A stretch of 11,225 nucleotides of DNA from Syntrophales bacterium (GCA_025454095.1 JALOPC010000022.1:1-11225), one strand, 5' to 3'. Counted from the stretch's first letter, positions 1-6,414 are shown. Numbers and translations are program-made. Notes: generated by a model from the letters alone, not told the origin.

Positions 1-2
1 AG

Positions 3-545
3 AAGAGCGCCGCCTACATCTGCAACTGCTGCGGCTGCTGCTGCGAGATGATGAAGGCCATCCGGGTCATGGGCCTTCGCAATGCCATCGTCACCTCGAA
101 CTGGACCGTCGAGATCGACGAGGCAAAATGCAAGGGCTGCGGCAGGTGCGCCAAGCTCTGTCCCGTCGATCTGATCGACATGGTCCCCGTTGCCTTCGAG
201 GAGGGGAAAAAGCCCCGGATGAAGGCCCGGCACGAGGGGGAGTTCTGCCTCGGTTGCGGCGTCTGTTACACCGGGTGCAAGTCCGGCGCGATTCGGATGA
301 AGCCGAGACCCAAGCGGGTGTTCACCCCCGAGACGACGTTCGACAAGGTCATCGCCATGGCCATCGAGCGCGGCAAGCTGGCCAACCTCGTCTTCGAAGG
401 CCACGAGCACTGGGGCTGGCGCGCCTTCGGCCGTATTGCGGCCGCCTTGGAAAACACACCACCGGCCCGGGCCCTGATGGCCATCGAACCGCTTCGCTCG
501 GCCTTCTTCGACGCCGTGGTCCGCAAGGCCAAGACCTCCCTCTGA
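3..545 (+). CDS. 4Fe-4S dicluster ferredoxin-type protein, 5'-truncated
   Basis: This is the C-terminal part of an iron-sulfur protein. The frame is open from base 3, so the true start lies left of the window; the ATG at 48 is internal. The first visible stretch is a cysteine cluster reading Y-I-C-N-C-C-G-C-C-C (codons at 15-44), which is seen in a group of anaerobe proteins that carry a ferredoxin domain. Two classical 4Fe-4S motifs follow: CKGCGRCAKLCP from base 129 and CLGCGVCYTGC from base 246. The second lacks the usual proline after its last cysteine. The last 80 or so residues are helical with no motif I recognise. The likely role is cytoplasmic electron transfer. A 6-bp GC hairpin (549-569) follows the stop but has no T-run, so I do not call it a terminator. 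The Fe-S character is certain; the specific partner is unknown. Confidence 0.85.
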   Translation, partial: KSAAYICNCCGCCCEMMKAIRVMGLRNAIVTSNWTVEIDEAKCKGCGRCAKLCPVDLIDMVPVAFEEGKKPRMKARHEGEFCLGCGVCYTGCKSGAIRMKPRPKRVFTPETTFDKVIAMAIERGKLANLVFEGHEHWGWRAFGRIAAALENTPPARALMAIEPLRSAFFDAVVRKAKTSL

Positions 546-680
546 CCGGCGGCCTGACCTTTCGGCCGCAGGCCTCTCGCCTTTCGACATTCTCCCCGAG
601 CCCGGGGAACAGGTCGTACCCCTGGATATATTTTGTGTGGATTTTGACCCCTGGAGTGTTTAAGATAATCTCACTTCAAT

Positions 681-687
681 AAGGAGG
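681..687 (+). promoter_or_regulatory. Strong Shine-Dalgarno site of the putative selenoprotein
   Basis: AAGGAGG lies 7 bases before the ATG at 695. This near-perfect ribosome site supports translation of a gene that would otherwise look like a 39-codon fragment ending at UGA 812. No convincing sigma-70 promoter was found upstream: TTGACC at 644 lies only 14 bases from GATAAT at 664. Confidence 0.8.
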
Positions 688-694
688 TTCGCCC

Positions 695-1003
695 ATGAGA
701 TCAAGATCACGCCTTCTCGTGCTGGTCATGGTTGTGCTCGCCATCCTGATCGGCGCCTCGTCCGCAATCGCCAAGGAGCGTGTTGTGCAGTTAATGTTGC
801 CGGACTGCTCTTGACCTTTCACCCGTGAAAGGGTCAGTTGGACCCTCACGAACGTCGTGAAAACCGATAAGGTAGAGGTCAATGAATTCACCCACATGGC
901 GATCGTTGCCTTTGATGACGAGAAGGTAACAATCGAACAGATCGTCACGGCTCTTCAAAATGCGGGGTTCCCCCTGGGAGGCCCGCCCAAGTTCCTGAAA
1001 TAG
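695..1003 (+). CDS. Putative exported MerP/HMA-like selenoprotein (UGA at codon 40 read as Sec)
   Basis: Translated through the in-frame TGA at 812-814, this gene encodes 102 residues ending at TAG 1001. Residues 1-26 form a signal peptide: an RSRSR start, a hydrophobic core, and cleavage after S-S-A-I-A. The mature part of about 76 residues resembles periplasmic MerP and other heavy-metal-associated domains. A first strand (VVQLMLPD) leads to the site C38-S39-U40, then P-F-T and a helix, then V-E-V-N-E-F, the strand AIVAFDDEKV, the helix TIEQIVTALQNAGFP, and a short tail. MerP has the metal site CxxC followed by P-I-T; here the position of its second cysteine is Sec and the spacing is C-x-U. 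Homology continues on both sides of the TGA in one frame, and a SECIS-like hairpin follows. A likely role is metal or selenium/thiol binding in the periplasm. Alternatives are a pseudogene or a base error at one codon. It appears monocistronic, with its own terminator. Confidence 0.82.
812..846 (+). promoter_or_regulatory. Candidate bacterial SECIS element with its UGA Sec codon
   Basis: The TGA at 812-814 is followed by two overlapping hairpins. In one, bases 830-835 (AGGGTC) pair with 841-846 (GACCCT), giving a 6-bp stem with the 5-base loop AGTTG. That loop begins 21 bases after the UGA and has G as its second base. As I recall, bacterial SECIS elements have a short stem with a small apical loop roughly 16-37 bases after UGA and a G among the first two loop bases, so this fits. 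The other hairpin pairs 815-822 (CCTTTCAC) with 825-832 (GTGAAAGG). Both lie inside the coding sequence, as expected for a bacterial SECIS. Which fold forms in vivo cannot be decided from sequence. Confidence 0.68.
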
Positions 1004-1016
1004 GGATGAACGCAGA

Positions 1017-1055
1017 CGGGGCGGCGGAAGCGTTCGGGCCGCCGCCCCGGTTTTT
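1017..1055 (+). terminator. Rho-independent terminator after the putative selenoprotein gene
   Basis: Bases 1017-1027 and 1039-1049 form a perfect 11-bp GC stem around an 11-base loop, and TTTTT at 1051-1055 follows one base later. It begins 14 bases after the TAG at 1001-1003 rather than after the TGA at 812. That placement suggests the transcription unit really extends to the later stop. Confidence 0.88.
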
Positions 1056-1121
1056 ATGGCTTGGCCCCTTTTCTTTTCCTTTTCTGCCACGCGCGATAAA
1101 GACTCCGAAGGCGGGATTCCC

Positions 1122-1364
1122 ATGGAAGGCTCCACGAGAGAAAAGTTTCTCCACGCCCTGATGCAATACCAGGAAAAATTCGGTCAGGAGAAGGCCGCGG
1201 CCATCCAGGAGAGATTCTGGCAGCAGAGGGAGCGGGTCGTCGCGGAAAGCGCCGCGGAAATCGACTGGTTCCCGTCGTGGAAGAAAAATCAGATCCTCGA
1301 GTCCCTGCTCGAAAAAACCTACCGGGACTTCATCCTGGAAATGGAGCGCGAGGGCCTGTCCTGA
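1122..1364 (+). CDS. Hypothetical small helical protein (80 residues)
   Basis: I do not recognise this family. The protein is rich in charged residues and predicted to be largely alpha-helical. An amphipathic first half (residues 5-43, many Glu, Lys and Gln) is broken by a D-W-F-P-S-W segment near residue 50, then a second acidic helix runs almost to the end. There is no signal peptide, membrane segment or cysteine. I chose the ATG at 1122 because the frame can open at 1056 only directly against the T-run of the preceding terminator, and the first 22 residues from there look non-natural. The ribosome site before 1122 (AAGGCGGG, 1108-1115) is only moderate. The gene lies between a terminator and korA. 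It could be a small regulator or accessory protein, but nothing in the sequence shows which. Confidence 0.6.
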   Translation: MEGSTREKFLHALMQYQEKFGQEKAAAIQERFWQQRERVVAESAAEIDWFPSWKKNQILESLLEKTYRDFILEMEREGLS

Positions 1365-1474
1365 CAACGGCATCTTCGTGACGGGCGCGATGCCCCGGCC
1401 GCCCGGAGCAATCCCGAGGCCTTGTTGCGTGAAGCCGTCATTTCTTGCCGTTCGGGGGCCCGCGGGAGGTCATC

Positions 1475-3100
1475 ATGGAGTTCAATGTTCTGATCGGCGG
1501 GGAGGCCGGGCAGGGGATGTTTTCCGTGGAGCTGGAGCTCACGGAAATCCTCTCGCGGCTGGGGTACCACTTCTTCGCAACCAAGAACTACATGTCGCGC
1601 ATTCGAGGCGGCCACAACTACCACATGATCCGCGTGGCCGAGAGGCCCGTCCACGCCCTCAGCGGCAAACCGTGGGACATGGTCGTGGCCATGGACAGCG
1701 CGGAGACGGAGCGGAGGCACCGGCCGGCCCTGCGAGAGGGCGGCGCCTTCATCGGAGCCGACCGGATCGGGCAGCTCGAGGCGGAGGCGACGAAAACCTT
1801 TCAGGACGTCACGGTCACGAGCACCCTGCTCACGGGCCTGATCCTCTCTTTCATCGGCGCGGACCCCGCAGCGGCGCAGGCGGTTGCGCCCGACGAGCCG
1901 GCTCGCACGGCTCTGGCGAAAGGCAGGGAGTTTGCCGCCCGCTGGGGGCTGGAGGGCCCGAGAAGCCTGTCCCCGAAGGCAGGCGATCACTGCAAGCTCG
2001 ACGGAAACCAGGCCCTCGCCCTCGGGGCCCTCCTGGGCGGCTGCCAGTTCGTTGCCGGGTACCCCATGACGCCGGCCACGTCGATCCTGCATTATTTCAG
2101 CGCCGTGGCCCCGGAGGTTCCCGTCCATTTCGAGCAGGCCGAAGACGAGATCGCAGCGTTGAACATGGCTCTCGGGGCCTCCTTTGCGGGCCTTCGATCC
2201 ATGGCGGCCACCTCGGGCGGCGGGTTCGCCCTCATGACGGAAGCCGTCTCGCTTGCGGGCATGACGGAGACGCCGGTCGTCGTGATCGACGCCCAGAGGC
2301 CGGGACCGGCGACGGGTCTCCCCACGAGGACCGAGCAGGGAGATCTGGACTTCGTCCTGCACGCCGGCCACGGGGAGTTCCCGCGCGTGATCTTCGCGCC
2401 GGGGTCCGTCGAGGAGGCCATCTCGCTTGCCCGCAGGGCCTTCGATGTGGCCGACCGCTGGCAGATCCCCGTCTTCGTTCTGACGGATCAGTATCTCGCC
2501 GACTCCGTCCAGGTCATGGAGGGGCGGGTGCCGACGAAAATCCTGAGGCGCGAAACCCCCGTCTTCGGGGCGGGCTACCGGCGTTATGAAATCACGGACA
2601 GCGGGGTCTCGCCGCTTACCTACCCCGGGCTCTCCGAGGCCCGCGTGGAAATAGACTCCGACGAGCACACGGAAGACGGCAAGATCACGGAAGATATCGG
2701 TTTGAGGGCCCGGATGGTCGACAAGCGGCTCCGCAAATTCGAGGGGTTGCGGCAGGAGGCCGTCATGCCGACCCGCTTCGGGGATCGGCGGGCGACAACC
2801 GTCCTCGTGTCGTGGGGTTCGAACCGGCTGATCGTGAACGAGGCCGTCGAGGCCCTCAGGGCCGAAGGGATCGCCGTGTCGTCCATCCACTTCGGCCAGG
2901 TTTACCCGCTCACCCCGCCGATGGCCCGGGGCCTTGCACGCAAACGGCTGATCTGCATCGAAAACAACGCCACGGGACAGTTCGAACGATTGCTCCGGCG
3001 CGAATTGGGGCTCAAGGCCGCTCACCGGATCCTGCAGTACAACGGCGAGTGCTTTACCGTTGCGGGCCTGGTCGAACGGGTCAGAAAGATCCTGGGCTGA
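1475..3100 (+). CDS. korA: 2-oxoacid:ferredoxin oxidoreductase, fused gamma-alpha subunit (KorA-like)
   Basis: This subunit works with the beta subunit encoded downstream to oxidatively decarboxylate a 2-oxoacid to its acyl-CoA and reduce ferredoxin, or the reverse, in the cytoplasm. The 541-residue product begins with a gamma domain (about 1-165) carrying GGEAGQG at residues 8-14 and SRIRGGHNY at 41-49. The alpha/PP domain starts near 174, with GYPMTPAT at 195-202, QAEDEIAAL at 221-229 (Glu for TPP activation) and TSGGGFALMTEA at 246-257. A C-terminal transketolase-like domain begins near 440. The ATG at 1475 is chosen because GGGAGG (1464-1469) precedes it by 5 bases; a start at 1445 would add 10 residues without such a site. 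The fused order and size fit two-subunit Kor enzymes. The substrate (2-oxoglutarate or another 2-oxoacid) cannot be told from sequence alone. Confidence 0.92.
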   Translation: MEFNVLIGGEAGQGMFSVELELTEILSRLGYHFFATKNYMSRIRGGHNYHMIRVAERPVHALSGKPWDMVVAMDSAETERRHRPALREGGAFIGADRIGQLEAEATKTFQDVTVTSTLLTGLILSFIGADPAAAQAVAPDEPARTALAKGREFAARWGLEGPRSLSPKAGDHCKLDGNQALALGALLGGCQFVAGYPMTPATSILHYFSAVAPEVPVHFEQAEDEIAALNMALGASFAGLRSMAATSGGGFALMTEAVSLAGMTETPVVVIDAQRPGPATGLPTRTEQGDLDFVLHAGHGEFPRVIFAPGSVEEAISLARRAFDVADRWQIPVFVLTDQYLADSVQVMEGRVPTKILRRETPVFGAGYRRYEITDSGVSPLTYPGLSEARVEIDSDEHTEDGKITEDIGLRARMVDKRLRKFEGLRQEAVMPTRFGDRRATTVLVSWGSNRLIVNEAVEALRAEGIAVSSIHFGQVYPLTPPMARGLARKRLICIENNATGQFERLLRRELGLKAAHRILQYNGECFTVAGLVERVRKILG

Positions 3101-3124
3101 CGGAATCGGGGGGTAAGAAAATCC

Positions 3125-3946
3125 ATGAACAGACACGATATCGCCTGGTGCCCGGGATGCGGGGATTTCCCGATCCGGGCCACCCTCGAAAAAGTTCTCC
3201 GGGAGTTGCCGGTTGCGCAAAAGGACATCGTCCTCACGTCGGGGATCGGGCAGGCGGCGAAGATGCCCCACTACCTCCCCTACAGCTATTTCAACGGCCT
3301 GCACGGCCGGTCGCTGCCGCTCGCCGTGGGCATCAAGCTGGCGCGCCCCGATCTGACCGTCATTGCCGTCTCGGGAGACGGGTGCCATTACGGCGAAGGG
3401 GGGAATCACTTCCTCCACACGATCCGCCGGCGCCTGGACATCACGATCCTCGTCTGCGACAACAAGGTGTACGGCCTGACGAAGGGTCAGAGTTCCCCGA
3501 CGACCGACCTGGGGATGAAAAATGCACTCGACCCCCAGGGGAATCAAAACACCTCGTTCAGCCCCCTGGCGGTTGCCCTCGTGGCGGGGGCGCCCTTCGT
3601 GGCAAGGACCTTCGCCGGCGACCCCCAGCACATGGAGACGGTGCTCCGCGAAGCGATACTGTTCAAGGGTCCTTCCGTCGTCGACATTCTCCAGCCGTGC
3701 GTGAGCTTCAACAAGGTCAACACGTACGCCTGGTATCGCGAGAGGATTTACAGGATGGAGGAACCTCAGAAGGACCGGTATGAAGCCATCCGGTTGGCGG
3801 AAGGCTGGGGGGATCGAATCCCCACCGGGATCTTCTGGCGGGACGGGCAATTCATCTGCAGGGAAGGCAAGGAAATGTTCCGCCGCCACGTCACGGAGTC
3901 GGCCGTGGCGAGGCTTCTGAACAAGCCTTGCATCATGATGCGGTAG
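3125..3946 (+). CDS. korB: 2-oxoacid:ferredoxin oxidoreductase beta subunit (KorB-like)
   Basis: This 273-residue protein is the thiamine-diphosphate-binding beta subunit partnering the KorA-like protein, whose gene ends 24 bases upstream. WCPGCGDF at residues 8-15 supplies two cysteines (C9, C12); C87 in GDGCHYG and C192 in LQPCVSF complete the set of four that bind the single internal 4Fe-4S cluster in this family. The TPP/Mg motif begins at GDG (84-86) and ends at CDNKVYGLTKGQSSPT (111-126). The length is normal for KorB. No separate delta (8Fe) ferredoxin subunit is encoded next to it, so electrons would pass from this subunit directly to a soluble ferredoxin, as in other two-subunit enzymes. 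The ATG at 3125 follows a G-rich ribosome site near 3110-3116. The pair is clearly co-transcribed. No clear terminator follows before the convergent minus-strand genes. Confidence 0.93.
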   Translation: MNRHDIAWCPGCGDFPIRATLEKVLRELPVAQKDIVLTSGIGQAAKMPHYLPYSYFNGLHGRSLPLAVGIKLARPDLTVIAVSGDGCHYGEGGNHFLHTIRRRLDITILVCDNKVYGLTKGQSSPTTDLGMKNALDPQGNQNTSFSPLAVALVAGAPFVARTFAGDPQHMETVLREAILFKGPSVVDILQPCVSFNKVNTYAWYRERIYRMEEPQKDRYEAIRLAEGWGDRIPTGIFWRDGQFICREGKEMFRRHVTESAVARLLNKPCIMMR

Positions 3947-4018
3947 GGGGAGACAGGGAACCGGATGGAGCGATGTCAAATTTCCGGCACCGGGGCCGCT
4001 TGAAGCGACGTATTTCCG

Positions 4019-4195
4019 TCAGAGACCTCCGATAACGCGCCAGTAGTTTTCGTCCCTTTCGGGCTCGCTCTTCTTCTTTCCCTTCTTTTTCATGGAGAGA
4101 AAGATAATGAGGAACACGATGATAAAGGGCTGCTTGCCCGAGCTTTTCATCAGCCGACGGACCAGCGATTTTTCTATGCCGTCCAGAAGCCCCAC
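4019..4195 (-). CDS. Candidate small membrane protein (58 residues, GTG start)
   Basis: Read on the minus strand, a frame opens at GTG (4195-4193) and ends at TGA (4021-4019). The peptide has a short amphipathic start (LLDGIEKSLVRRLMKSSG), a hydrophobic run PFIIVFLIIFLSM (about residues 23-35), a strongly basic stretch K-K-K-G-K-K-K, and a charged tail. This looks like a single-pass small protein with a cytoplasmic basic anchor. No ATG exists in frame between the upstream TAA and the GTG. The ribosome site is weak (AGGA a few bases before the GTG). A good promoter lies about 50-80 bases upstream (4246-4276), and the unit sits just past a terminator, so it would be transcribed alone. I recognise no family. 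It could be a chance frame; a different 134-codon frame across the same bases looks less protein-like. Confidence 0.42.
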   Translation of the reverse strand: MGLLDGIEKSLVRRLMKSSGKQPFIIVFLIIFLSMKKKGKKKSEPERDENYWRVIGGL

Positions 4196-4245
4196 GAGTC
4201 CTGCCGCCGCTGCCTGTGAATTTGCGCACGCCGTGCGTGACGGTA

Positions 4246-4276
4246 TTTATATCTGATAAAATCGTGGGCTTGTAAA
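4246..4276 (-). promoter_or_regulatory. Sigma-70-like promoter, minus strand
   Basis: On the minus strand TTTACA (4276-4271, 5 of 6 matches to the -35 consensus) and TATAAA (4251-4246, 5 of 6 to the -10) are separated by 19 bases. It sits between the terminator at 4294-4340 and the candidate small gene that starts at 4195, predicting a leader of about 40-45 bases. The spacing is slightly long. Confidence 0.5.
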
Positions 4277-4293
4277 GACAAAACAAAAGGGGC

Positions 4294-4340
4294 AAAAAAA
4301 AAGATTGGGTGCCAGGTGAAGGAGGGGAAACTGGCACCCA
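4294..4340 (-). terminator. Rho-independent terminator of the minus-strand transporter gene
   Basis: Bases 4306-4315 (TGGGTGCCAG) and 4331-4340 (CTGGCACCCA) form a perfect 10-bp stem around a 15-base loop. On the minus strand it is followed three bases later by nine Ts (4302-4294). It lies about 160 bases past the stop of the minus-strand transporter gene. The hairpin on the plus strand has no T-run, so it acts mainly on the minus strand. Confidence 0.8.
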
Positions 4341-4499
4341 GAGAGAGATAAATGGGGTTTCAAGTTATCGGATTCGCTTTATATGATATGCAACAAGCGT
4401 GACAAAGAGAGCCGCAAATCAAAATATTTCCAGGAAATGATGGGGGATATATATTGATCGCCGAATCGAACGGGGCGGACGGGCGTTATCCAAAACCTT
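4341..4499 (-). other. AT-rich 3' untranslated stretch
   Basis: Between the transporter stop and its terminator lies about 160 bases of lower-GC DNA with no credible gene on either strand. The only short plus-strand frame (from ATG 4352) has 16 codons and no ribosome site. Confidence 0.5.
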
Positions 4500-4994
4500 T
4501 CAGGCGGAGACAGCAGGGGATGTTCGCCGGGTCATGATAAACGGCAAAACCATAAGGCCCGAAATATATTTGATAATTGCCTGACCAAGAATGGCGGGCC
4601 AGACGGGCCCGAAGGCAAGCAGGACAAAGACGAGGGAATCCACCGGGCAGGAGACGAGGTTGGACCAGATGACCCGGGAGGCAAAAGAACGTTTCAAAAC
4701 GCGGAAAAAGAGCCAGTCCAGGCTTTCGGACACGAAAAAGGCGGCCATCGAGGCGATCGCGATCTCGAGATTGAAAAGCAGCGTGATCAGCGAGGCCGCG
4801 ATCATCCAGGCCCAGGTGGCCCAGTCTCCCCAGTAACGCTGGACAAAGTCGCGTAATGAAAAGGTTAGTCCGATCCAGACGACCCCGGCCGGAAAGGAGA
4901 GGCCGGCAACGGTCACGATCCCGAACCAGATAACGAAAGCATTGCCCAGAAGGATGCTCAGGAGGTAGAGCAACCCCCATATCCATTTTCTCAT
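4500..4994 (-). CDS. VUT/YhhQ-family transporter, probably for a queuosine precursor
   Basis: This 164-residue inner-membrane protein matches the COG1738 (YhhQ/VUT) family, whose studied members import queuosine precursors (preQ0/preQ1) for tRNA modification. It has about five hydrophobic segments, near residues 5-24, 28-45, 59-80, 82-98 and 120-150. The family-like stretch S-L-R-D-F-V-Q-R-Y-W-G (46-56), the acidic helix A-A-F-F-V-S-E-S-L-D (84-93), and S-N-L-V-S-C-P-V-D-S (111-120) are all present. It is shorter than E. coli YhhQ (about 220 residues) and resembles the compact forms of the family. The ATG at 4994 follows AGGACAGG at about 8 bases. The gene is divergent from the NUDIX fusion gene at 5095. 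Two alternative hairpins overlap its leader. The substrate is inferred from family membership only; no queuosine synthesis genes lie in the window. Confidence 0.75.
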   Translation of the reverse strand: MRKWIWGLLYLLSILLGNAFVIWFGIVTVAGLSFPAGVVWIGLTFSLRDFVQRYWGDWATWAWMIAASLITLLFNLEIAIASMAAFFVSESLDWLFFRVLKRSFASRVIWSNLVSCPVDSLVFVLLAFGPVWPAILGQAIIKYISGLMVLPFIMTRRTSPAVSA

Positions 4995-4996
4995 GG

Positions 4997-5032
4997 CACC
5001 TGTCCTACATTTTTTGTAGGGCTATCTACAAA
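4997..5032 (-). promoter_or_regulatory. Leader with mutually exclusive hairpins upstream of the transporter gene
   Basis: In minus-strand RNA order, 5032-5026 can pair with 5019-5013 (7 bp, TTTGTAG / CTACAAA), or 5020-5015 can pair with 5009-5004 (6 bp, CCTACA / TGTAGG). The two stems share bases 5015-5019, so only one can form. The second ends against the Shine-Dalgarno region (about 4998-5005) and could reduce translation. This suggests regulation by alternative folding. It does not match the preQ1-I pattern I know: the apical loop cannot pair with the tail. Confidence 0.35.
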
Positions 5033-5094
5033 GAGAGGCTTTTTATTTCATAGAACGCCACCCGATTCAAGGTTTTTCGCCTTGGAGGCGGAGG

Positions 5095-6345
5095 GTGGAT
5101 CGCCGGGATTCGACCAGGATGACTTCAACCGGAGCTGCCCCCAAGAGAACCGCGGTGACCGCCGCGGTGATGGAAAAAGACGAAAGGATCCTCATTGCCC
5201 GTCGCAAGCGGGGGGATCGCATGGCGGACAAATGGGAATTCCCGGGCGGAAAAATCGAGAAAGGAGAAACTCCCGAGACCTGTCTGCGGAGAGAAATGCG
5301 GGAGGAATTCGGCATCGACGTCGCCGTGGGTTCCTTCGTCGGCCGCAGCCTCCATGCCTACCCCCATGGGGAAATCGATCTTCTGGCCTATCGGGTGACC
5401 CATCTCTCGGGGGAGTTTCACCTCCATGACCACGAAGAGATTCTGTGGGTCAGGCCCGCCGACCTGAAATCCTACGACTTTTCCGCTGCCGACGTCCCGA
5501 TCGCGTCGATTCTCATGAAGGAAGCAGGCGCAGCGCCGGCCGGGCATTTCCTCCAACTCGGCGACCTGCGCGTTCACCTGCTGGATCGGGGCTCCGGCAG
5601 GCCTCTGCTCCTTCTCCACGGCACCGGGGACAACGCCCGCACATGGGATCTGCTGGCGCCCAGCCTGGCGGAATCCTTTCGGGTGCTGGCCATGGACCAG
5701 CGCGGGCACGGCGAAAGCGACTGGGCCGTGCCGCCGGCTTACCGGTGCGAGGATTATCTGCGCGATCTCACCGCTCTGATCGACACCCTCGGCCTGGAGG
5801 ACATGATCCTGCTGGGGCACTCCATGGGGGCGCTGCATGCAAGCCTCTACACGGCCTGCAACCCCGGCAGGGTTGCGGCCCTCATCCATGTGGACATCGA
5901 ACCCTTCCCGCCGGACTGGAATCGCAAGTACCTGCTCGGGTTGTACAAGAACCTCCCGGACGACTATGCCTCCCCGGAGGAGTACGCTGAGGAACTCGCC
6001 CGGAACGCCCCGTACGCCCGGCGGGAGCACCTGCGCGATCTGGCGTCGAGGGCCCTCGCCCGGAAAGGGGACCGATGGCATCGGACCTACGACCGGGAGA
6101 TCCTCTCCCGGTTCGACCACTACGACCTCAGGGGCCGCCTGGCCGAAATCCGCTGTCCGACCCTCGTGATCCGCGGCACCGAGAGCCGCGTCCTCGGGCG
6201 CGAAGCGGCGGAGCGGATGGTCCGGGCCCTGCCGGCGGGCGAGCTGGCCGAGATCCCGAAGGCGACGCACCCGGCCCATCTGGACAACCCCGGGGCGTTC
6301 CGGGAGGCGGTCTTGGGATTCTTGAAAAAGCACGGGCTCCTCTGA
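5095..6345 (+). CDS. NUDIX hydrolase fused to alpha/beta hydrolase
   Basis: This 416-residue protein joins two enzymes. The NUDIX domain (about 18-145) has a perfect box at 52-74 (G-x5-E-x7-RE-x-x-EE-x-G-I) and MutT-like sequence before it (ADKWEFPGG), suggesting hydrolysis of a nucleoside triphosphate or other X-linked diphosphate. After a short linker comes an alpha/beta hydrolase (about 152-416): oxyanion-hole segment LLHGTGDN (173-180), DQRGHGES (201-208), nucleophile elbow GHSMG with S243, and a catalytic histidine probably at H392 in THPAHLDNP. The usual acid site reads RGTES (360-364) rather than the familiar Gly-x-x-Asp, so E363 or another acid must serve. The GTG at 5095 is preferred because GGAGG (5084-5088) lies 6 bases before it; the ATG at 5119 would drop 8 residues. 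It is divergent from the transporter gene. The substrates of both domains are unknown. Confidence 0.88.
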   Translation: MDRRDSTRMTSTGAAPKRTAVTAAVMEKDERILIARRKRGDRMADKWEFPGGKIEKGETPETCLRREMREEFGIDVAVGSFVGRSLHAYPHGEIDLLAYRVTHLSGEFHLHDHEEILWVRPADLKSYDFSAADVPIASILMKEAGAAPAGHFLQLGDLRVHLLDRGSGRPLLLLHGTGDNARTWDLLAPSLAESFRVLAMDQRGHGESDWAVPPAYRCEDYLRDLTALIDTLGLEDMILLGHSMGALHASLYTACNPGRVAALIHVDIEPFPPDWNRKYLLGLYKNLPDDYASPEEYAEELARNAPYARREHLRDLASRALARKGDRWHRTYDREILSRFDHYDLRGRLAEIRCPTLVIRGTESRVLGREAAERMVRALPAGELAEIPKATHPAHLDNPGAFREAVLGFLKKHGLL

Positions 6346-6414
6346 TACGGATTGTACAAATTGCTGTCTGACACCACAGATGATTTGGCCGGCGCTCGAG
6401 CGGGATTGTGATTA

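Noticed and set aside
644..669. Sigma-70 promoter TTGACC / GATAAT before the putative selenoprotein gene
   Set aside because: The spacing is 14 bases, too short for a normal sigma-70 promoter, and no sigma-54 pattern was seen either.
695..814. A 39-residue peptide ending at TGA 812, i.e. no Sec reading
   Set aside because: It would be a bare signal peptide plus a dozen residues, while MerP-like sequence continues in the same frame to 1000 and the terminator follows the later stop.
1056..1121. Upstream extension of the small helical protein to an ATG at 1056
   Set aside because: That ATG abuts the T-run of the preceding terminator, has no ribosome site, and adds residues unlike the rest.
1370..1395. 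Hairpin GGCATC / GATGCC in the gap before korA as a terminator
   Set aside because: It has no T-run after it and a short stem, so it is not supported as a terminator.
1319..3979. Very long open frame (886 codons) on the minus strand opposite korA and korB
   Set aside because: It mirrors the codon pattern of the strongly recognisable plus-strand korAB genes, its protein is low-complexity (rich in Arg, Gly, Pro, His and Asp), and it has no motif. High GC makes such antisense frames common.
3933..4337. A 134-codon minus-strand frame across the gap after korB
   Set aside because: It runs through the terminator and promoter signals, and its composition is mixed Arg/Ser/Lys with no fold. The alternative 58-codon frame has a coherent membrane-protein pattern and sits correctly behind the promoter.
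4997..5032. preQ1-I riboswitch before the transporter gene
   Set aside because: The apical loop cannot form the pseudoknot with the A-rich tail, and the conserved loop sequence is absent; only alternative hairpins are claimed.
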